Source: Ancylobacter sp. SL191
GTDB taxonomy: Bacteria > Pseudomonadota > Alphaproteobacteria > Rhizobiales > Xanthobacteraceae
Assembly (NCBI RefSeq): GCF_026625645.1
Contig: NZ_CP113056.1
Coordinates: 3,385,001 to 3,449,000, forward strand
Direction of reading: 5' to 3'
Length of the DNA stretch: 64,000 nucleotides
This document shows, piece after piece, positions 16,633 to 24,465 of the stretch (positions are counted from its first letter, which is position 1; each line of letters opens with the position of its first letter). The notes beneath the pieces were generated by a model that was not told where the DNA came from, searched no databases, and worked only from the letters and a program-made list of their open reading frames with translations. The position numbers and the translations under genes are program-made.

Positions 16633-17886
16633 ATGCGAGCCTTCGACGCGGTTCTCGGCACCGCTTGGGCCATGCTGCCCGAAGCGCTGGAGACGATGCT
16701 CTCCATTGCGCTCCGCGAGAATGACATCACGCCCGAGGCACTTGAGGCCTATCGGGCGCAATCCGTCGGACGAGCGGAGACGCTGGAACAGCGCGATGGT
16801 GTCGCCGTCCTCAATGCGATCGGACCTCTTTTCCGGCGAGCAAACCTGTTCACCGCGATGTCCGGGGCAACCAGCTACGAGATCATGCGTCGCGACCTGC
16901 AGGTGGCGCTTGATGATCCCGCGTTGCGGGCCGTCCTGCTGAACCTCGACACGCCGGGCGGTGATGCGAACGGGATCGACGAACTGGCAAAGGCAGTTTC
17001 GGCCGGCCGCTCGGTGAAGCCCATCGTCGCCTATGTCGGCGGCCAAGCGGCGTCGGCCGGGTACTGGCTGGCTTCGGCGGCGAGCGAAATCGTGGTGAGC
17101 GATACCGCGACCCTCGGCTCGATCGGCGTCGTGCTTAGCGTCACCAAGCGCGAGGCATCGAGCGGGGCCAAAAGCTTCGAATTTGTCTCCAGCCAGTCCC
17201 CCTTGAAGCGGGTCGACCCCGAGACGGAATCGGGCGCCAGCGAATTGCAGCGCCTCGCCAACGATCTCGGCCAAGTGTTCGTCGAGAGCGTCGCCACGAA
17301 CCGGGGCCGCACCGTCGAACAGGTGATGGCGGACTTCGGCAAGGGCGGAATGCTCGTCGGCGCGAAAGCCGTGGCCGCCGGGCTCGCTGACAGACTCGGC
17401 ACTTTCGAGGGCACGCTCGCCCAACTCCAGAATTCCGGCCGGTCGCCCGGCCGTTTCACCCGCTCAGCAAGAGGAACCAAGATGAGCGAAGACACCCAGC
17501 CGGGCGCCAAGGAGTTCTCGGCGCTCGAGGAAAGCAACAAGGCTCTGTCGGCCCAGGTCACGGAACTGACCAAGTCGCTTGCCGATCGTGATCGACGCGA
17601 CGCCATTCTCGCCCTCGATGAGGCGCAGGGTCGCGAGGCGCAGGCCAAGGAACTGGCGGCTTCCGGCGTTTCGGTCGATGCGGCGAAGAAGATCCTCGCG
17701 GCCGGCCCCAAGGCCTCCGCCGGCGCGGATGACGAGGAAGGCGCCGACCTTCCCAACGCGCAGGCCTATGCCGCGCAGCGGGGCGCCGGTGCAGGCGCAG
17801 CGGCGCCGGGCGGGAAGCCGCCGACCACCAAGGGCGACCGCAGCGTGCTCGCTGCCGCCGTCACCAGCTTCAACAAGCGCCGCTGA
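16633..17886 (+). CDS. S49 (ClpP/SppA-like) capsid maturation protease with fused scaffold
   Basis: A protein of 417 residues. Residues 50-260 form the S49 protease: LNLDTPGGDANGI at 103-115, nucleophile Ser141 in GGQAASAGYW, and a probable Lys192 base, as in lambda gpC. From about residue 284 a coiled-coil, acidic region takes over (EESNKALSAQVTELTKSLAD), the scaffold. This matches lambda, where C and the Nu3 scaffold share a frame. The protease processes portal and scaffold during prohead assembly. The decoration and capsid genes follow within 12 bp each. Confidence 0.9.
   Translation: MRAFDAVLGTAWAMLPEALETMLSIALRENDITPEALEAYRAQSVGRAETLEQRDGVAVLNAIGPLFRRANLFTAMSGATSYEIMRRDLQVALDDPALRAVLLNLDTPGGDANGIDELAKAVSAGRSVKPIVAYVGGQAASAGYWLASAASEIVVSDTATLGSIGVVLSVTKREASSGAKSFEFVSSQSPLKRVDPETESGASELQRLANDLGQVFVESVATNRGRTVEQVMADFGKGGMLVGAKAVAAGLADRLGTFEGTLAQLQNSGRSPGRFTRSARGTKMSEDTQPGAKEFSALEESNKALSAQVTELTKSLADRDRRDAILALDEAQGREAQAKELAASGVSVDAAKKILAAGPKASAGADDEEGADLPNAQAYAAQRGAGAGAAAPGGKPPTTKGDRSVLAAAVTSFNKRR
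17482..17886 (+). CDS. nested capsid scaffold protein (Nu3-like), internal in-frame start
   Basis: Inside the protease gene, ATG 17482 (codon 284) is preceded by AGAGGA at six-base spacing, a strong internal ribosome site. Translation from it would give 134 residues comprising only the scaffold: a helical heptad-rich segment (EFSALEESNKALSAQVTELT), then LDEAQGREAQAKELAASGV and a Gly/Ala/Pro tail. This is how lambda Nu3 is produced from within gene C. The start is seen in the sequence; its use is inferred from the lambda precedent. Confidence 0.65.
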   Translation: MSEDTQPGAKEFSALEESNKALSAQVTELTKSLADRDRRDAILALDEAQGREAQAKELAASGVSVDAAKKILAAGPKASAGADDEEGADLPNAQAYAAQRGAGAGAAAPGGKPPTTKGDRSVLAAAVTSFNKRR

Positions 17887-17897
17887 CGGAGGGTCTG

Positions 17898-18272
17898 ATG
17901 GCTGTTCTTACCGAAGATCTGGCCCGCCCGGGCCACTACATCATCTCCGAGGCGAACGGCTATCGTTCGCGCGATGAGATCACCGTCGCCAGCGGCGCCG
18001 GCGTGCTCAAGGCCGGCCGCGTGCTCGGCAAGGTCACCGCCTCTGGCAAGTATGTGAACTACACGCCCGGCGCGAGCGACGGCAGCCAGAATGCCGCGGC
18101 CATCCTCTACCAGGGCTGCGACGCGACCTCGGCGGATGTGCGTCGCACGATCACCGCGCGCGACAGCGAGGTGCAGGCCGATGTCCTCAATTGGGGTCCG
18201 GCCGTCACCACTGACACCCACAAGAACACCGCCCTGGCCGCGCTCGCGGCTCTCGGCATCATCAGCCGCTGA
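17898..18272 (+). CDS. head decoration protein D
   Basis: A protein of 124 residues of the lambda gpD family: YIISEANGYRSRDEITVASG near the start, AGVLKAGRVLGKVT, a central AAAILYQGCDAT, and a C-terminal ADVLNWGPAV with ALAALGIISR. Trimers of gpD clip onto the expanded capsid and stabilise it after DNA filling. It lies between protease/scaffold and major capsid genes exactly as in lambda, 11 bp after the former and 11 bp before the latter. Confidence 0.92.
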   Translation: MAVLTEDLARPGHYIISEANGYRSRDEITVASGAGVLKAGRVLGKVTASGKYVNYTPGASDGSQNAAAILYQGCDATSADVRRTITARDSEVQADVLNWGPAVTTDTHKNTALAALAALGIISR

Positions 18273-18283
18273 GGAGCGCGACC

Positions 18284-19312
18284 ATGGCTCTTGTCGTTGA
18301 CGTCTTCAATCAGAACGCCTTCGGCGCGATCGAAGTCCAGGAAGAGATCGTCGAGAAGATTGATTACAAGCCGCAGCTCCTCGGCGCGCTCGGTCTGTTC
18401 GAGCCGATCTATTCCCGCTCGCGCACCATCGCCATCGCCGCCAAGGATCGGACGCTCACGCTGATCCCGACCTCGGCCGACGGCTCCCCGCCGGAGGAAC
18501 TCGTCCCGCAGGGCGCCAATGTGCGCACCTTCAACACGGTGCGGCTGGCCAAGGGCTCGACCATCTTCGCTTCCGAACTGGCCGGCGTGCTCGCCCTGCC
18601 CTTCGACCAGCAGACGAAGGAAATCACCCAGGAGGTGACCGAGCGCTCCGGGCAGATCCTCGACGATCTGGATCTCACCTGGGAGCACATGCGGTTCGGC
18701 GCCGTGCAGGGCAAGGTGCTGGACGCCGACGGCACCACGGTGCTGGTCAACTGGTACACCGAGTGGGGTGTGTCCGAGCCCGCCGAGATCGACTTCGAAC
18801 TGGACGATGCGGCGACCGACGTGCGCAAGAAGTGCCGCGACGTGAAGCGCACCATGATGAAGGAGTCCAAGGGCGTCTGGACGCCGTCGACCACCGTCGT
18901 GGCGCTTGCCGGCGACAGCTTCTTCGACAAGCTGGTGAATCACCCGCAGATCAAGGAGACCAAGCTCGGCAGCGAGCGGGCGGCGGCGCTCGAGAACATC
19001 GAGGGCTATTCGTCGATCGATATCGAGGGCATCACCTTCATCAACTATCGCGGCACCGACGACGGTTCGAAGCTCGCCATCGGCACCGACAAGGTGCGCT
19101 TCTTCCCGCGCAATGCGCGCGGCGCCTTCAAGGTGGGTTTCGGCCCGGCGAATGAGTTCAAGCCCTACCTCAACCGGCGCGGCCAGCCCTATGTTGGCCT
19201 GGTGCTGGCGGACCCCTCCGGGCGGGACGCCTGGGACCGGGTGGAAATGTACAGCTACCCGCTCTTCATCTGCACGCGGCCGCTGATGCTGCTGCGCGGC
19301 AAGATGCAGTGA
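18284..19312 (+). CDS. major capsid protein E
   Basis: A protein of 342 residues, the expected size of lambda gpE. Typical segments are PQLLGALGLFEPIYSRSRTI, LIPTSADGSPPEELVPQGAN, RSGQILDDLDLTWEHMRFGA and, near the end, ARGAFKVGFGPANE and EMYSYPLFICTRPLMLLRGK. It adopts the HK97-like fold and forms the icosahedral shell, decorated by the protein encoded immediately upstream. A clear ribosome site (GAGGAGCG) precedes the ATG. Confidence 0.95.
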   Translation: MALVVDVFNQNAFGAIEVQEEIVEKIDYKPQLLGALGLFEPIYSRSRTIAIAAKDRTLTLIPTSADGSPPEELVPQGANVRTFNTVRLAKGSTIFASELAGVLALPFDQQTKEITQEVTERSGQILDDLDLTWEHMRFGAVQGKVLDADGTTVLVNWYTEWGVSEPAEIDFELDDAATDVRKKCRDVKRTMMKESKGVWTPSTTVVALAGDSFFDKLVNHPQIKETKLGSERAAALENIEGYSSIDIEGITFINYRGTDDGSKLAIGTDKVRFFPRNARGAFKVGFGPANEFKPYLNRRGQPYVGLVLADPSGRDAWDRVEMYSYPLFICTRPLMLLRGKMQ

Positions 19313-19319
19313 GGCTGAC

Positions 19320-19541
19320 ATGGCAACCATCACTCAGGCGGGCTTCTATGGCGGGCGCTATTTGCGCGTCGGCACCGAGGTGCCCGACGCCATCATCGCC
19401 GCCGCGCTTCCCCCGGCGGAGGCGACGCCGGATCTCGACAGCATGACCAAGGTCGAGCTTCTGGCCGAGGCGGAGCGGCGCGGCGTGTCGGTGAAGGAAT
19501 CTGACACCAAGGCGGAAATTATCGCCGCGCTCCAGGCGTAG
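19320..19541 (+). CDS. small head-region protein with SAP/Rho-N-like helical motif
   Basis: A protein of 73 residues. The first 35 residues contain GFYGGRYLRVGTEVPDAIIA. The last 35, SMTKVELLAEAERRGVSVKE then SDTKAEIIAALQA, follow the SAP/Rho N-terminal helix-extended-helix pattern, which often binds nucleic acid. In lambda this position belongs to gpFI, a packaging accessory. A role at the DNA entry point is therefore conceivable but not shown. It starts 7 bp after the capsid gene. Confidence 0.6.
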   Translation: MATITQAGFYGGRYLRVGTEVPDAIIAAALPPAEATPDLDSMTKVELLAEAERRGVSVKESDTKAEIIAALQA

Positions 19542-19544
19542 CCC

Positions 19545-19940
19545 ATGTCCTGGGATGACGCGCTGGCCCGCGCGGATGAGGCCTGCGCGGCGTATTTCGA
19601 CACGGTGGCGTTCACCGTCGTGCCCATGCGCAAGCCCGGGCGGGATGTGAACGGGGCCCTTGAGCCGGACCCGACGCGGCCCGGCTTTTCCTTCCACGGC
19701 TCGCTCGATACGGCGCCGGAGCTCAATGCCTTTGCCGGCAGCCGGTCGGGCGGGGCGGATGAGCGAAGCCGGCGGCAGGTGAGCCGGGTGTGCCTGACAG
19801 CGCTGATGACGGGCTGGCCGTGGACACCGAAGCAGGATGACCGGCTGCGGACGGAGTCGGCGCTCTATCAGCTGGTCGCGGCGCCCGAGACGGACGGCTC
19901 CGGCCGCGCCGTGCTCTGGCTCAACAGGATATCCGCCTGA
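19545..19940 (+). CDS. probable head-tail connector or head completion protein
   Basis: A protein of 131 residues: FDTVAFTVVPMRKPGRDVNG, a beta-rich middle (FSFHGSLDTAPEL) and VSRVCLTALMTGWPWTPKQD before the end. The size and the place between capsid and tail genes fit a head completion/stopper protein (lambda gpFII position). I do not recognise a definite family motif. It overlaps the next gene by one base. Function is inferred from gene order only. Confidence 0.55.
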   Translation: MSWDDALARADEACAAYFDTVAFTVVPMRKPGRDVNGALEPDPTRPGFSFHGSLDTAPELNAFAGSRSGGADERSRRQVSRVCLTALMTGWPWTPKQDDRLRTESALYQLVAAPETDGSGRAVLWLNRISA

Positions 19941-20695
19941 TGCTTGCCGCCGCCGCCCTCCGCCTCGCCGTGATCGAGGCCCTGTGCCCAACCGCCGCCG
20001 TGCGCGGCGAGGACGGTGCCACCTTCCCGACGCTGGCCGAGCACCGCGTGTTCGACAGCCGGCAGATCCTGGTCGACGAACTAGACGACGCGCGCCCCTA
20101 CACGCCCAGCATCTCGGTTTATGTCGAGGATGTGCGGGTGGAGCGGCGGGGCGATGCGGCGCCCTCCGTGCGCGGCAACCCGACCTGCACGCTGGTGATT
20201 GTCACCGAACTGGCCGAGATCGCACGCGATCCGGACGGAGACGCGGTCCGGCAGGAGAACGGCAATCTGGCGACGATGGCGCTTGTCGATAGCGATCCGC
20301 GTCAGCGCCTGGTGCTGGAGGCGCTGACGGCGCAGGTGCGCAAGGTGATCGTGCGGGGGCCCGAGGCTGTGGCTGTCCGCAGGGTGATGAAGGCGGTGCA
20401 AAGCATCGAGCTTGAGGCATTCTCGCTGCCGCAGCTGAGCCGCCGCTGGCTGCGCTATCTCATGCTGGTCTCCTGCGAGATCGCCGACGACAAGTTCACC
20501 GATGCTCCCGGCCTGCCGGAGCCGCTGCGCTCGGTCGCGGCGGAACTGCCGGATGGTTCCTATGCCAAGGCCAAGCTCGCCGAGCTTGGTGCCGCCTTCC
20601 TCGCCACCAGCCGCGACGCGCTCGACGGCATCGACGTGATCGCCAGCGTGAACGGCGTGCCGGTGATCCGGCGGCCCGAAGCCACGCCGGACTGA
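19940..20695 (+). CDS. tail-region protein, possible tail completion/terminator
   Basis: A protein of 251 residues. The first half resembles tail terminator-like folds: RLAVIEALCPTA, PSISVYVEDVRVERRGDAAP, TCTLVIVTELAEI. The second half is helical (KAKLAELGAAFLATSRDALD). It overlaps the preceding gene by one base and comes directly before the DUF2635 and sheath genes. The position is that of proteins joining the contractile tail to the head. The assignment rests mainly on order. Confidence 0.5.
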   Translation: MLAAAALRLAVIEALCPTAAVRGEDGATFPTLAEHRVFDSRQILVDELDDARPYTPSISVYVEDVRVERRGDAAPSVRGNPTCTLVIVTELAEIARDPDGDAVRQENGNLATMALVDSDPRQRLVLEALTAQVRKVIVRGPEAVAVRRVMKAVQSIELEAFSLPQLSRRWLRYLMLVSCEIADDKFTDAPGLPEPLRSVAAELPDGSYAKAKLAELGAAFLATSRDALDGIDVIASVNGVPVIRRPEATPD

Positions 20696-20726
20696 CCCAC
20701 TCCACCCTCTCGACACGAGGCAGACC

Positions 20727-21005
20727 ATGACGCGCTACCGCGCCAAGACGGGGGCTCGCATCCCCATGCCTGACCGGCCGGGGCAGCAGGTGCCCGAGGC
20801 CGGCGAGGGCATCAGCGTCAACGAACTCAACCCCTATTACCTGCGCCTGATCGCCGACGGCGACCTGGTGCCGGTGACCGATGAGATGCTCGAGGCCTCG
20901 GTGAGCGATGAGCCTCCCGAGGCATCGGTGACCGATGAGACGCCCGCGGCCCCGGCGGCCGGCAAGACGGGCAAGGCTTCCGCCAGCCGCGAAGGGACCA
21001 ACTGA
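20727..21005 (+). CDS. DUF2635-family tail protein (Mu gp38-like)
   Basis: A protein of 92 residues. Residues 1-52 fit DUF2635, a small protein found just ahead of the Mu-type tail sheath gene: RYRAKTGARIPMPDRPGQQV followed by YYLRLIADGDLVPVTDE. The C-terminus has an imperfect duplication, EASVSDEPP then EASVTDETP, visible in the DNA as two near-identical 21-bp units at about 20890 and 20918. The stop overlaps the sheath start by one base. The exact structural role of the family is not established. Confidence 0.65.
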   Translation: MTRYRAKTGARIPMPDRPGQQVPEAGEGISVNELNPYYLRLIADGDLVPVTDEMLEASVSDEPPEASVTDETPAAPAAGKTGKASASREGTN

Positions 21006-22516
21006 TGGCCATTGGCTTCAACTATATCCCCGGGAATATCCGGGCGCCGATCATCGCCTTCGAGGTCAACTCGGGCGGGCAGTTCGAGAGCGTGTCGCGG
21101 CTCGTGCTCATGGGCCACAAGAACAGCGGCGCGCCCCTCTCGGACAATGTGCCCACGCGCTGCAACAGCGTGACCGACGCCATCGCGCAGGCGGGCAAGG
21201 GCTCGATGCTGGCCGAGATGGTCATCGCCGCCCGCCGTAATGCGCCGGCGCAGGACATCTGGCTGATCGCGGTGCCCGCCACGGGCACGGCCGAGGTGCG
21301 CACGCTGACCGTCGGCACCGTGCCGGCGAATGGCGGCTATGGCGCGATCGAGATCGCCGGTGCGGGCATCGACATCACCATCGGCGCCGGGGATTCGGCG
21401 GCGGCGGTCGCGACCGCGCTGGCGGCGCTGATCAACGCCTATCAGGATCCGCTCACCAAATCCGCCCTGCCCTTCACGGCGGCGGCGGCGACCAATGTGG
21501 TGACGCTGACCGCCCGCCATACCGGTGCAATCTTCAACACGGTTGACATCAACATCCCGGCGCTCGCCTCCGGCAATGTGCTGTCCGGTCTGCTGACGGT
21601 CGCCACCCCCACGGCGGGCAGCGGCACGCCGAACCTCTCGGCCGCGCTGGCGGCGCTGGGTGACGACCCGTTCGACTGGTGGGTGACGCCCTTCGCCGAC
21701 GCGACGAATATGGGCAGGTACAACACGGCGCTGTCGGATGTGTCCGGCCGCTGGGCCTGGCTGCGGCAGAGCTACGGCCACGTCTTCACCACGCTGACCG
21801 ACACGAGCGCCAACCTCACCACCTTCGGCCTCGGCTACGACACGCGCCACATCAGCCTGCTGCCGCGCATCGCCGGCGGCGGGGATGCGACGCCGCCCTG
21901 GGTGTGGGTGGCGGCGCTGGCGGCGCGCGTGGTGCCCTGGCTTTCGGATGGCGCGCTCGGCAATGTCTCGCGCAACCAGACGGGCCTCGTCGTCGAGGGC
22001 GTGCTGGCGCCGCGCGATCGCACGAAGTGGATGAACGATTACGCCACGCGTGACGCGTTCATCGGCTCGGGCCTCTCGACCTATGGGGTGCGCACGGATG
22101 GTGCGGTGACGATCGACAAGATCGTGACCATGCAGCGCACCGACGGCGCGAACAATGTCGACACCACCTTCCGCGACATCCAGAAGATGGGGCAGCTCAT
22201 GTATGCGCTGCGCCGCTTCCGGGCGCGGCTGCAGGCGGAGCATGGCGGCAAGGCCATCGCCGACGATAACCCGGGCAATCTGCTGGCCATCACCACCGTG
22301 GCGGATATCCGCGCCACCATGGCGGCGACCTATCGCGAGATGCCCGGCGTGCTCGAGAACGCGGAGGCCTTCGTGGCCAATCTCGACGTGCAGCGCAATG
22401 CCGACAACCCCAACCGGGTCGACATCTACGCGCCGCTCGACATGGTGAACCCGCTCGACGTGCTCGCCGCGAATGCCCGCATCTACAGCCAGTACACCGC
22501 CTCGATGGCGGCCTGA
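21005..22516 (+). CDS. contractile tail sheath protein (Mu gpL-like)
   Basis: A protein of 503 residues, close to Mu gpL. Diagnostic segments are IAFEVNSGGQFESVSRLVLM near the start, TAAAATNVVTLTARHTGAIF, DPFDWWVTPFAD, and the C-terminal RVDIYAPLDMVNPLDVLAAN with the final beta-strand hooks. Sheath subunits surround the tube and contract to drive it through the envelope, so the phage is a myovirus even though the head is lambda-like. The tube gene follows 15 bp downstream. Confidence 0.93.
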   Translation: MAIGFNYIPGNIRAPIIAFEVNSGGQFESVSRLVLMGHKNSGAPLSDNVPTRCNSVTDAIAQAGKGSMLAEMVIAARRNAPAQDIWLIAVPATGTAEVRTLTVGTVPANGGYGAIEIAGAGIDITIGAGDSAAAVATALAALINAYQDPLTKSALPFTAAAATNVVTLTARHTGAIFNTVDINIPALASGNVLSGLLTVATPTAGSGTPNLSAALAALGDDPFDWWVTPFADATNMGRYNTALSDVSGRWAWLRQSYGHVFTTLTDTSANLTTFGLGYDTRHISLLPRIAGGGDATPPWVWVAALAARVVPWLSDGALGNVSRNQTGLVVEGVLAPRDRTKWMNDYATRDAFIGSGLSTYGVRTDGAVTIDKIVTMQRTDGANNVDTTFRDIQKMGQLMYALRRFRARLQAEHGGKAIADDNPGNLLAITTVADIRATMAATYREMPGVLENAEAFVANLDVQRNADNPNRVDIYAPLDMVNPLDVLAANARIYSQYTASMAA

Positions 22517-22531
22517 TCGGGAGACGAGACC

Positions 22532-22906
22532 ATGGCCGACAATGATTTCGGCGGGACGATGAAGTTCCGCCTCGCCGATGGCACCAACATCTCGCTGCGC
22601 GGCACGTTCAATCTGAGCACTGCCGGCACGTCGATCGAGACCCTCACCAACCAGGATGGCTCGCTCGCCCGGGTGGGCACACCCAAGCCGCGAACTGCCG
22701 AGATCAGCTTCGAGGATTCGGGCCTCGATCACGACGCGCTGATGAAGGCCGGGCGGCAGGACATGTACATCACCGAGGAGTTCACCGGTGTGACGCATGT
22801 CTTCGTCCGCGCCTTCTTCTCCGGTGAGCCGATGACCAACCGGCTGACCGGCGAGGTGACCGGCGCCACGATCAACGCGCCCGACTATCAGCGGCTGGGT
22901 GGGTGA
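22532..22906 (+). CDS. tail tube protein (Mu gpM-like)
   Basis: A protein of 124 residues in the Mu tail tube family: MKFRLADGTNISLRGTFNLS, then PRTAEISFEDSGLDHDALMK, then EVTGATINAPDYQRLGG. Hexamer rings stack to form the inner tube. It is placed directly behind the sheath gene, as in Mu and related phages. Its stop overlaps the GTG of the next gene (GTGA). Confidence 0.88.
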   Translation: MADNDFGGTMKFRLADGTNISLRGTFNLSTAGTSIETLTNQDGSLARVGTPKPRTAEISFEDSGLDHDALMKAGRQDMYITEEFTGVTHVFVRAFFSGEPMTNRLTGEVTGATINAPDYQRLGG

Positions 22907-23529
22907 GCGGCGTGGCCGATATCGAGATCCGGATGAACCTGGACAACGTTCTCGGCCGCTTCGCCAACCAGCTCGGCCACCTTCGCCAGAAGGAGATGAA
23001 CAAGATCCTGCAGCGCGGCCTGGCGCGCACCGGCAACAAGGCGAAGACGCAGGTCATCCGCAGCCTGACGCGGCAGACCGGCCTTCGGCGGCAGGTGCTG
23101 GTGCGGGCGGTGCAGTTCCGCAAGCCGAGTTATAAAGACTTGACCTATGAGCTGAAGACAGAGGGCGGCAATATCGCGCTGAAATACTTCCGGCCGCGAG
23201 AGACCGGCAAGGGCGTCAGCGCCGCGCCGCAGGGTGGGCGGCGCGTGTTCCCGAGCACCTTCATGCGCGCCGGCTGGTGGCCCCACCGGGTGGACAAGCC
23301 GGGATGGGGCGGCCACGTCTTCGAGCGGACCGGCGTGAAGACCAAGAACGGCAAGGATGCGTTCCGAAAAGTCAAATCTGGCGTGTACATCCCGGAGGAG
23401 ATGCTGCGCGGCGAAACCGTCGCCCGCTGGCGCGAGGTGGTGAATCGCGACCTCGAGAAGGATGTCGAGCACCAGATCGGGTTCGCACTGAACATTTATG
23501 CGGCGTACCCGCGTAAGCCGGGGAAGTGA
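22903..23529 (+). CDS. minor tail protein Z-like, second copy
   Basis: A protein of 208 residues of the prophage minor tail Z type. The N-terminus has IRMNLDNVLGRFANQLGHLR and GLARTGNKAKTQVIRSLTRQ; the centre FRPRETGKGVSAAPQGGRRV; the C-terminus RWREVVNRDLEKDVEHQIGF. Such proteins cap or complete the tail. It starts at a GTG overlapping the tube stop. With the gene at 11338 the phage carries two members of this family at distant sites, but their residues are so different that recent duplication is unlikely. Confidence 0.7.
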   Translation: MSGVADIEIRMNLDNVLGRFANQLGHLRQKEMNKILQRGLARTGNKAKTQVIRSLTRQTGLRRQVLVRAVQFRKPSYKDLTYELKTEGGNIALKYFRPRETGKGVSAAPQGGRRVFPSTFMRAGWWPHRVDKPGWGGHVFERTGVKTKNGKDAFRKVKSGVYIPEEMLRGETVARWREVVNRDLEKDVEHQIGFALNIYAAYPRKPGK

Positions 23530-23547
23530 CCTTTAGAGGGCCAGGAT

Positions 23548-23718
23548 ATGCAAGCCGAAGATGAGCGCCGATTGGCTATGATTCTGGAGGCTATTCGTTC
23601 CCAGCGTCTTTCGCCTGAGGACCGTAAGGCTCTGCTGCAAACACCTCCCGTAGAACGAGCTGCAGTTCGCGGATTGTGGCGCCGTGCGTGTTACTTTGTA
23701 CGAGCTGCTTTTCGTTGA
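23548..23718 (+). CDS. small ORF after tail gene, 56 residues (uncertain)
   Basis: ATG 23548 follows GAGGG and AGGAT sequences and opens 56 codons ending at TGA 23718. The product begins MQAEDERRLAMILEAIRSQR, continues LSPEDRKALLQTPPVERAAV and ends in a basic, aromatic tail. It has a natural helical composition. It overlaps the 3' half of the opposing frame at 23591-23878, so both are unlikely to be strongly expressed together. The DNA here is noticeably less GC-rich than the flanking tail genes, marking the start of an accessory block. Confidence 0.4.
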   Translation: MQAEDERRLAMILEAIRSQRLSPEDRKALLQTPPVERAAVRGLWRRACYFVRAAFR

Positions 23719-23878
23719 GACGCAAGAACATACGGGCCGTATTGAACGCGCCGATGTGGGTCTCCCGCAGTGCATTGAGTATGGCGCTAATCATGATGAG
23801 CTGCGCATCGTTCCGCGCTTTCTCATCGCCAAGGCTTTTGGCTAACGCCTCAAAGGCAAGCCGTGTCGCTTCATCCAT
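23591..23878 (-). CDS. small phage accessory protein on minus strand
   Basis: A protein of 95 residues from ATG 23878, preceded on the minus strand by GGTGGGGGA at good spacing. It is helical and of normal composition: MDEATRLAFEALAKSLGDEK, then NDAQLIMISAILNALRETHI and GATIRELQLVLREVFAAEP. No family is recognised. It is oriented against the tail operon, like the regulator at 24147, and so is probably expressed from the prophage rather than with late genes. The stretch 23879-24146 between them holds no gene I can support. Confidence 0.5.
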   Translation of the reverse strand: MDEATRLAFEALAKSLGDEKARNDAQLIMISAILNALRETHIGAFNTARMFLRLNEKQLVQSNTHGATIRELQLVLREVFAAEPYGPQAKDAGNE

Positions 23879-24146
23879 GTTGCATCCCCCACCTACCCGA
23901 ACGGTAGCAGGAGGTGAGCGGGAGTCGAGTCTGGGGCTACTTCGGTAGTTAGCCGCGGTCGCGGAGCCAGACAGCCGGCCATTGATTAGGTCGATGCGGA
24001 GCATGTGGCTTCCTGCACTCCCGAGACAGAGGGTGCGTGTATCACACACGTTCCTTCGACGAGTTGCTGAAGCGGGGGCCAAAGCAAAGGGGGAACCATG
24101 ATGGTTCCCCCTTTGACCAAAAGCGGGTGCGACCTTCCAGGCTTAG

Positions 24147-24347
24147 TCAGTCCTCCAAAGCCTCGTCGGGCTCTGGTGGGAGAGGCATCAATCCGTGACC
24201 GATCAGCCAGTCGCGAACAATGAGACGGATAGCATCTGCTTCCGATGGGATGGGGGATTGCTCCCGTCTCCATTGCTCGATGCCGTCGATGGTGTCCTGA
24301 TCGAAGGCCACGAGCTTCTTGAAAGGAAAGCGCAGCGGGCGAGCCAT
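24147..24347 (-). CDS. small ribbon-helix-helix-like regulator, probably autoregulated
   Basis: A protein of 66 residues from ATG 24347: MARPLRFPFKKLVAFDQDTI, then DGIEQWRREQSPIPSEADAI and RLIVRDWLI. A beta-strand followed by two helices with SEADAIRLIV matches the ribbon-helix-helix (CopG/Arc) layout. Palindromes directly upstream of the start support an autorepressor. The frame remains open upstream to 24485, but that would run through the palindromes. It is transcribed against the tail genes and faces the rightward gene at 24466, forming a second small control switch inside the late region. Confidence 0.6.
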   Translation of the reverse strand: MARPLRFPFKKLVAFDQDTIDGIEQWRREQSPIPSEADAIRLIVRDWLIGHGLMPLPPEPDEALED

Positions 24348-24351
24348 TAAA

Positions 24352-24396
24352 ATATCCGGATATCCGTATTGACCTTTTCCGGATATAAGGATATCC
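24352..24396. promoter_or_regulatory. palindromic operator region for the RHH-like regulator
   Basis: ATATCCGGATAT at 24352-24363 is a perfect 12-bp palindrome. A related site, TCCGGATATAAGGATATCC at 24378-24396, ends in the palindrome GGATATCC (24389-24396). A TTGACC hexamer in rightward orientation lies at 24369-24374 between them. The AT-rich, repeated sequence 5 bp before the ATG of the minus-strand regulator is typical of autoregulated operators and may also control the rightward genes from 24466. Confidence 0.6.
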
Positions 24397-24465
24397 ATAA
24401 ATGCAGGCCGGGGCAAGGCGCCAACCTCGCTCCCGGCCCTAACCCCCACCATCGGAGCTAAGCCG

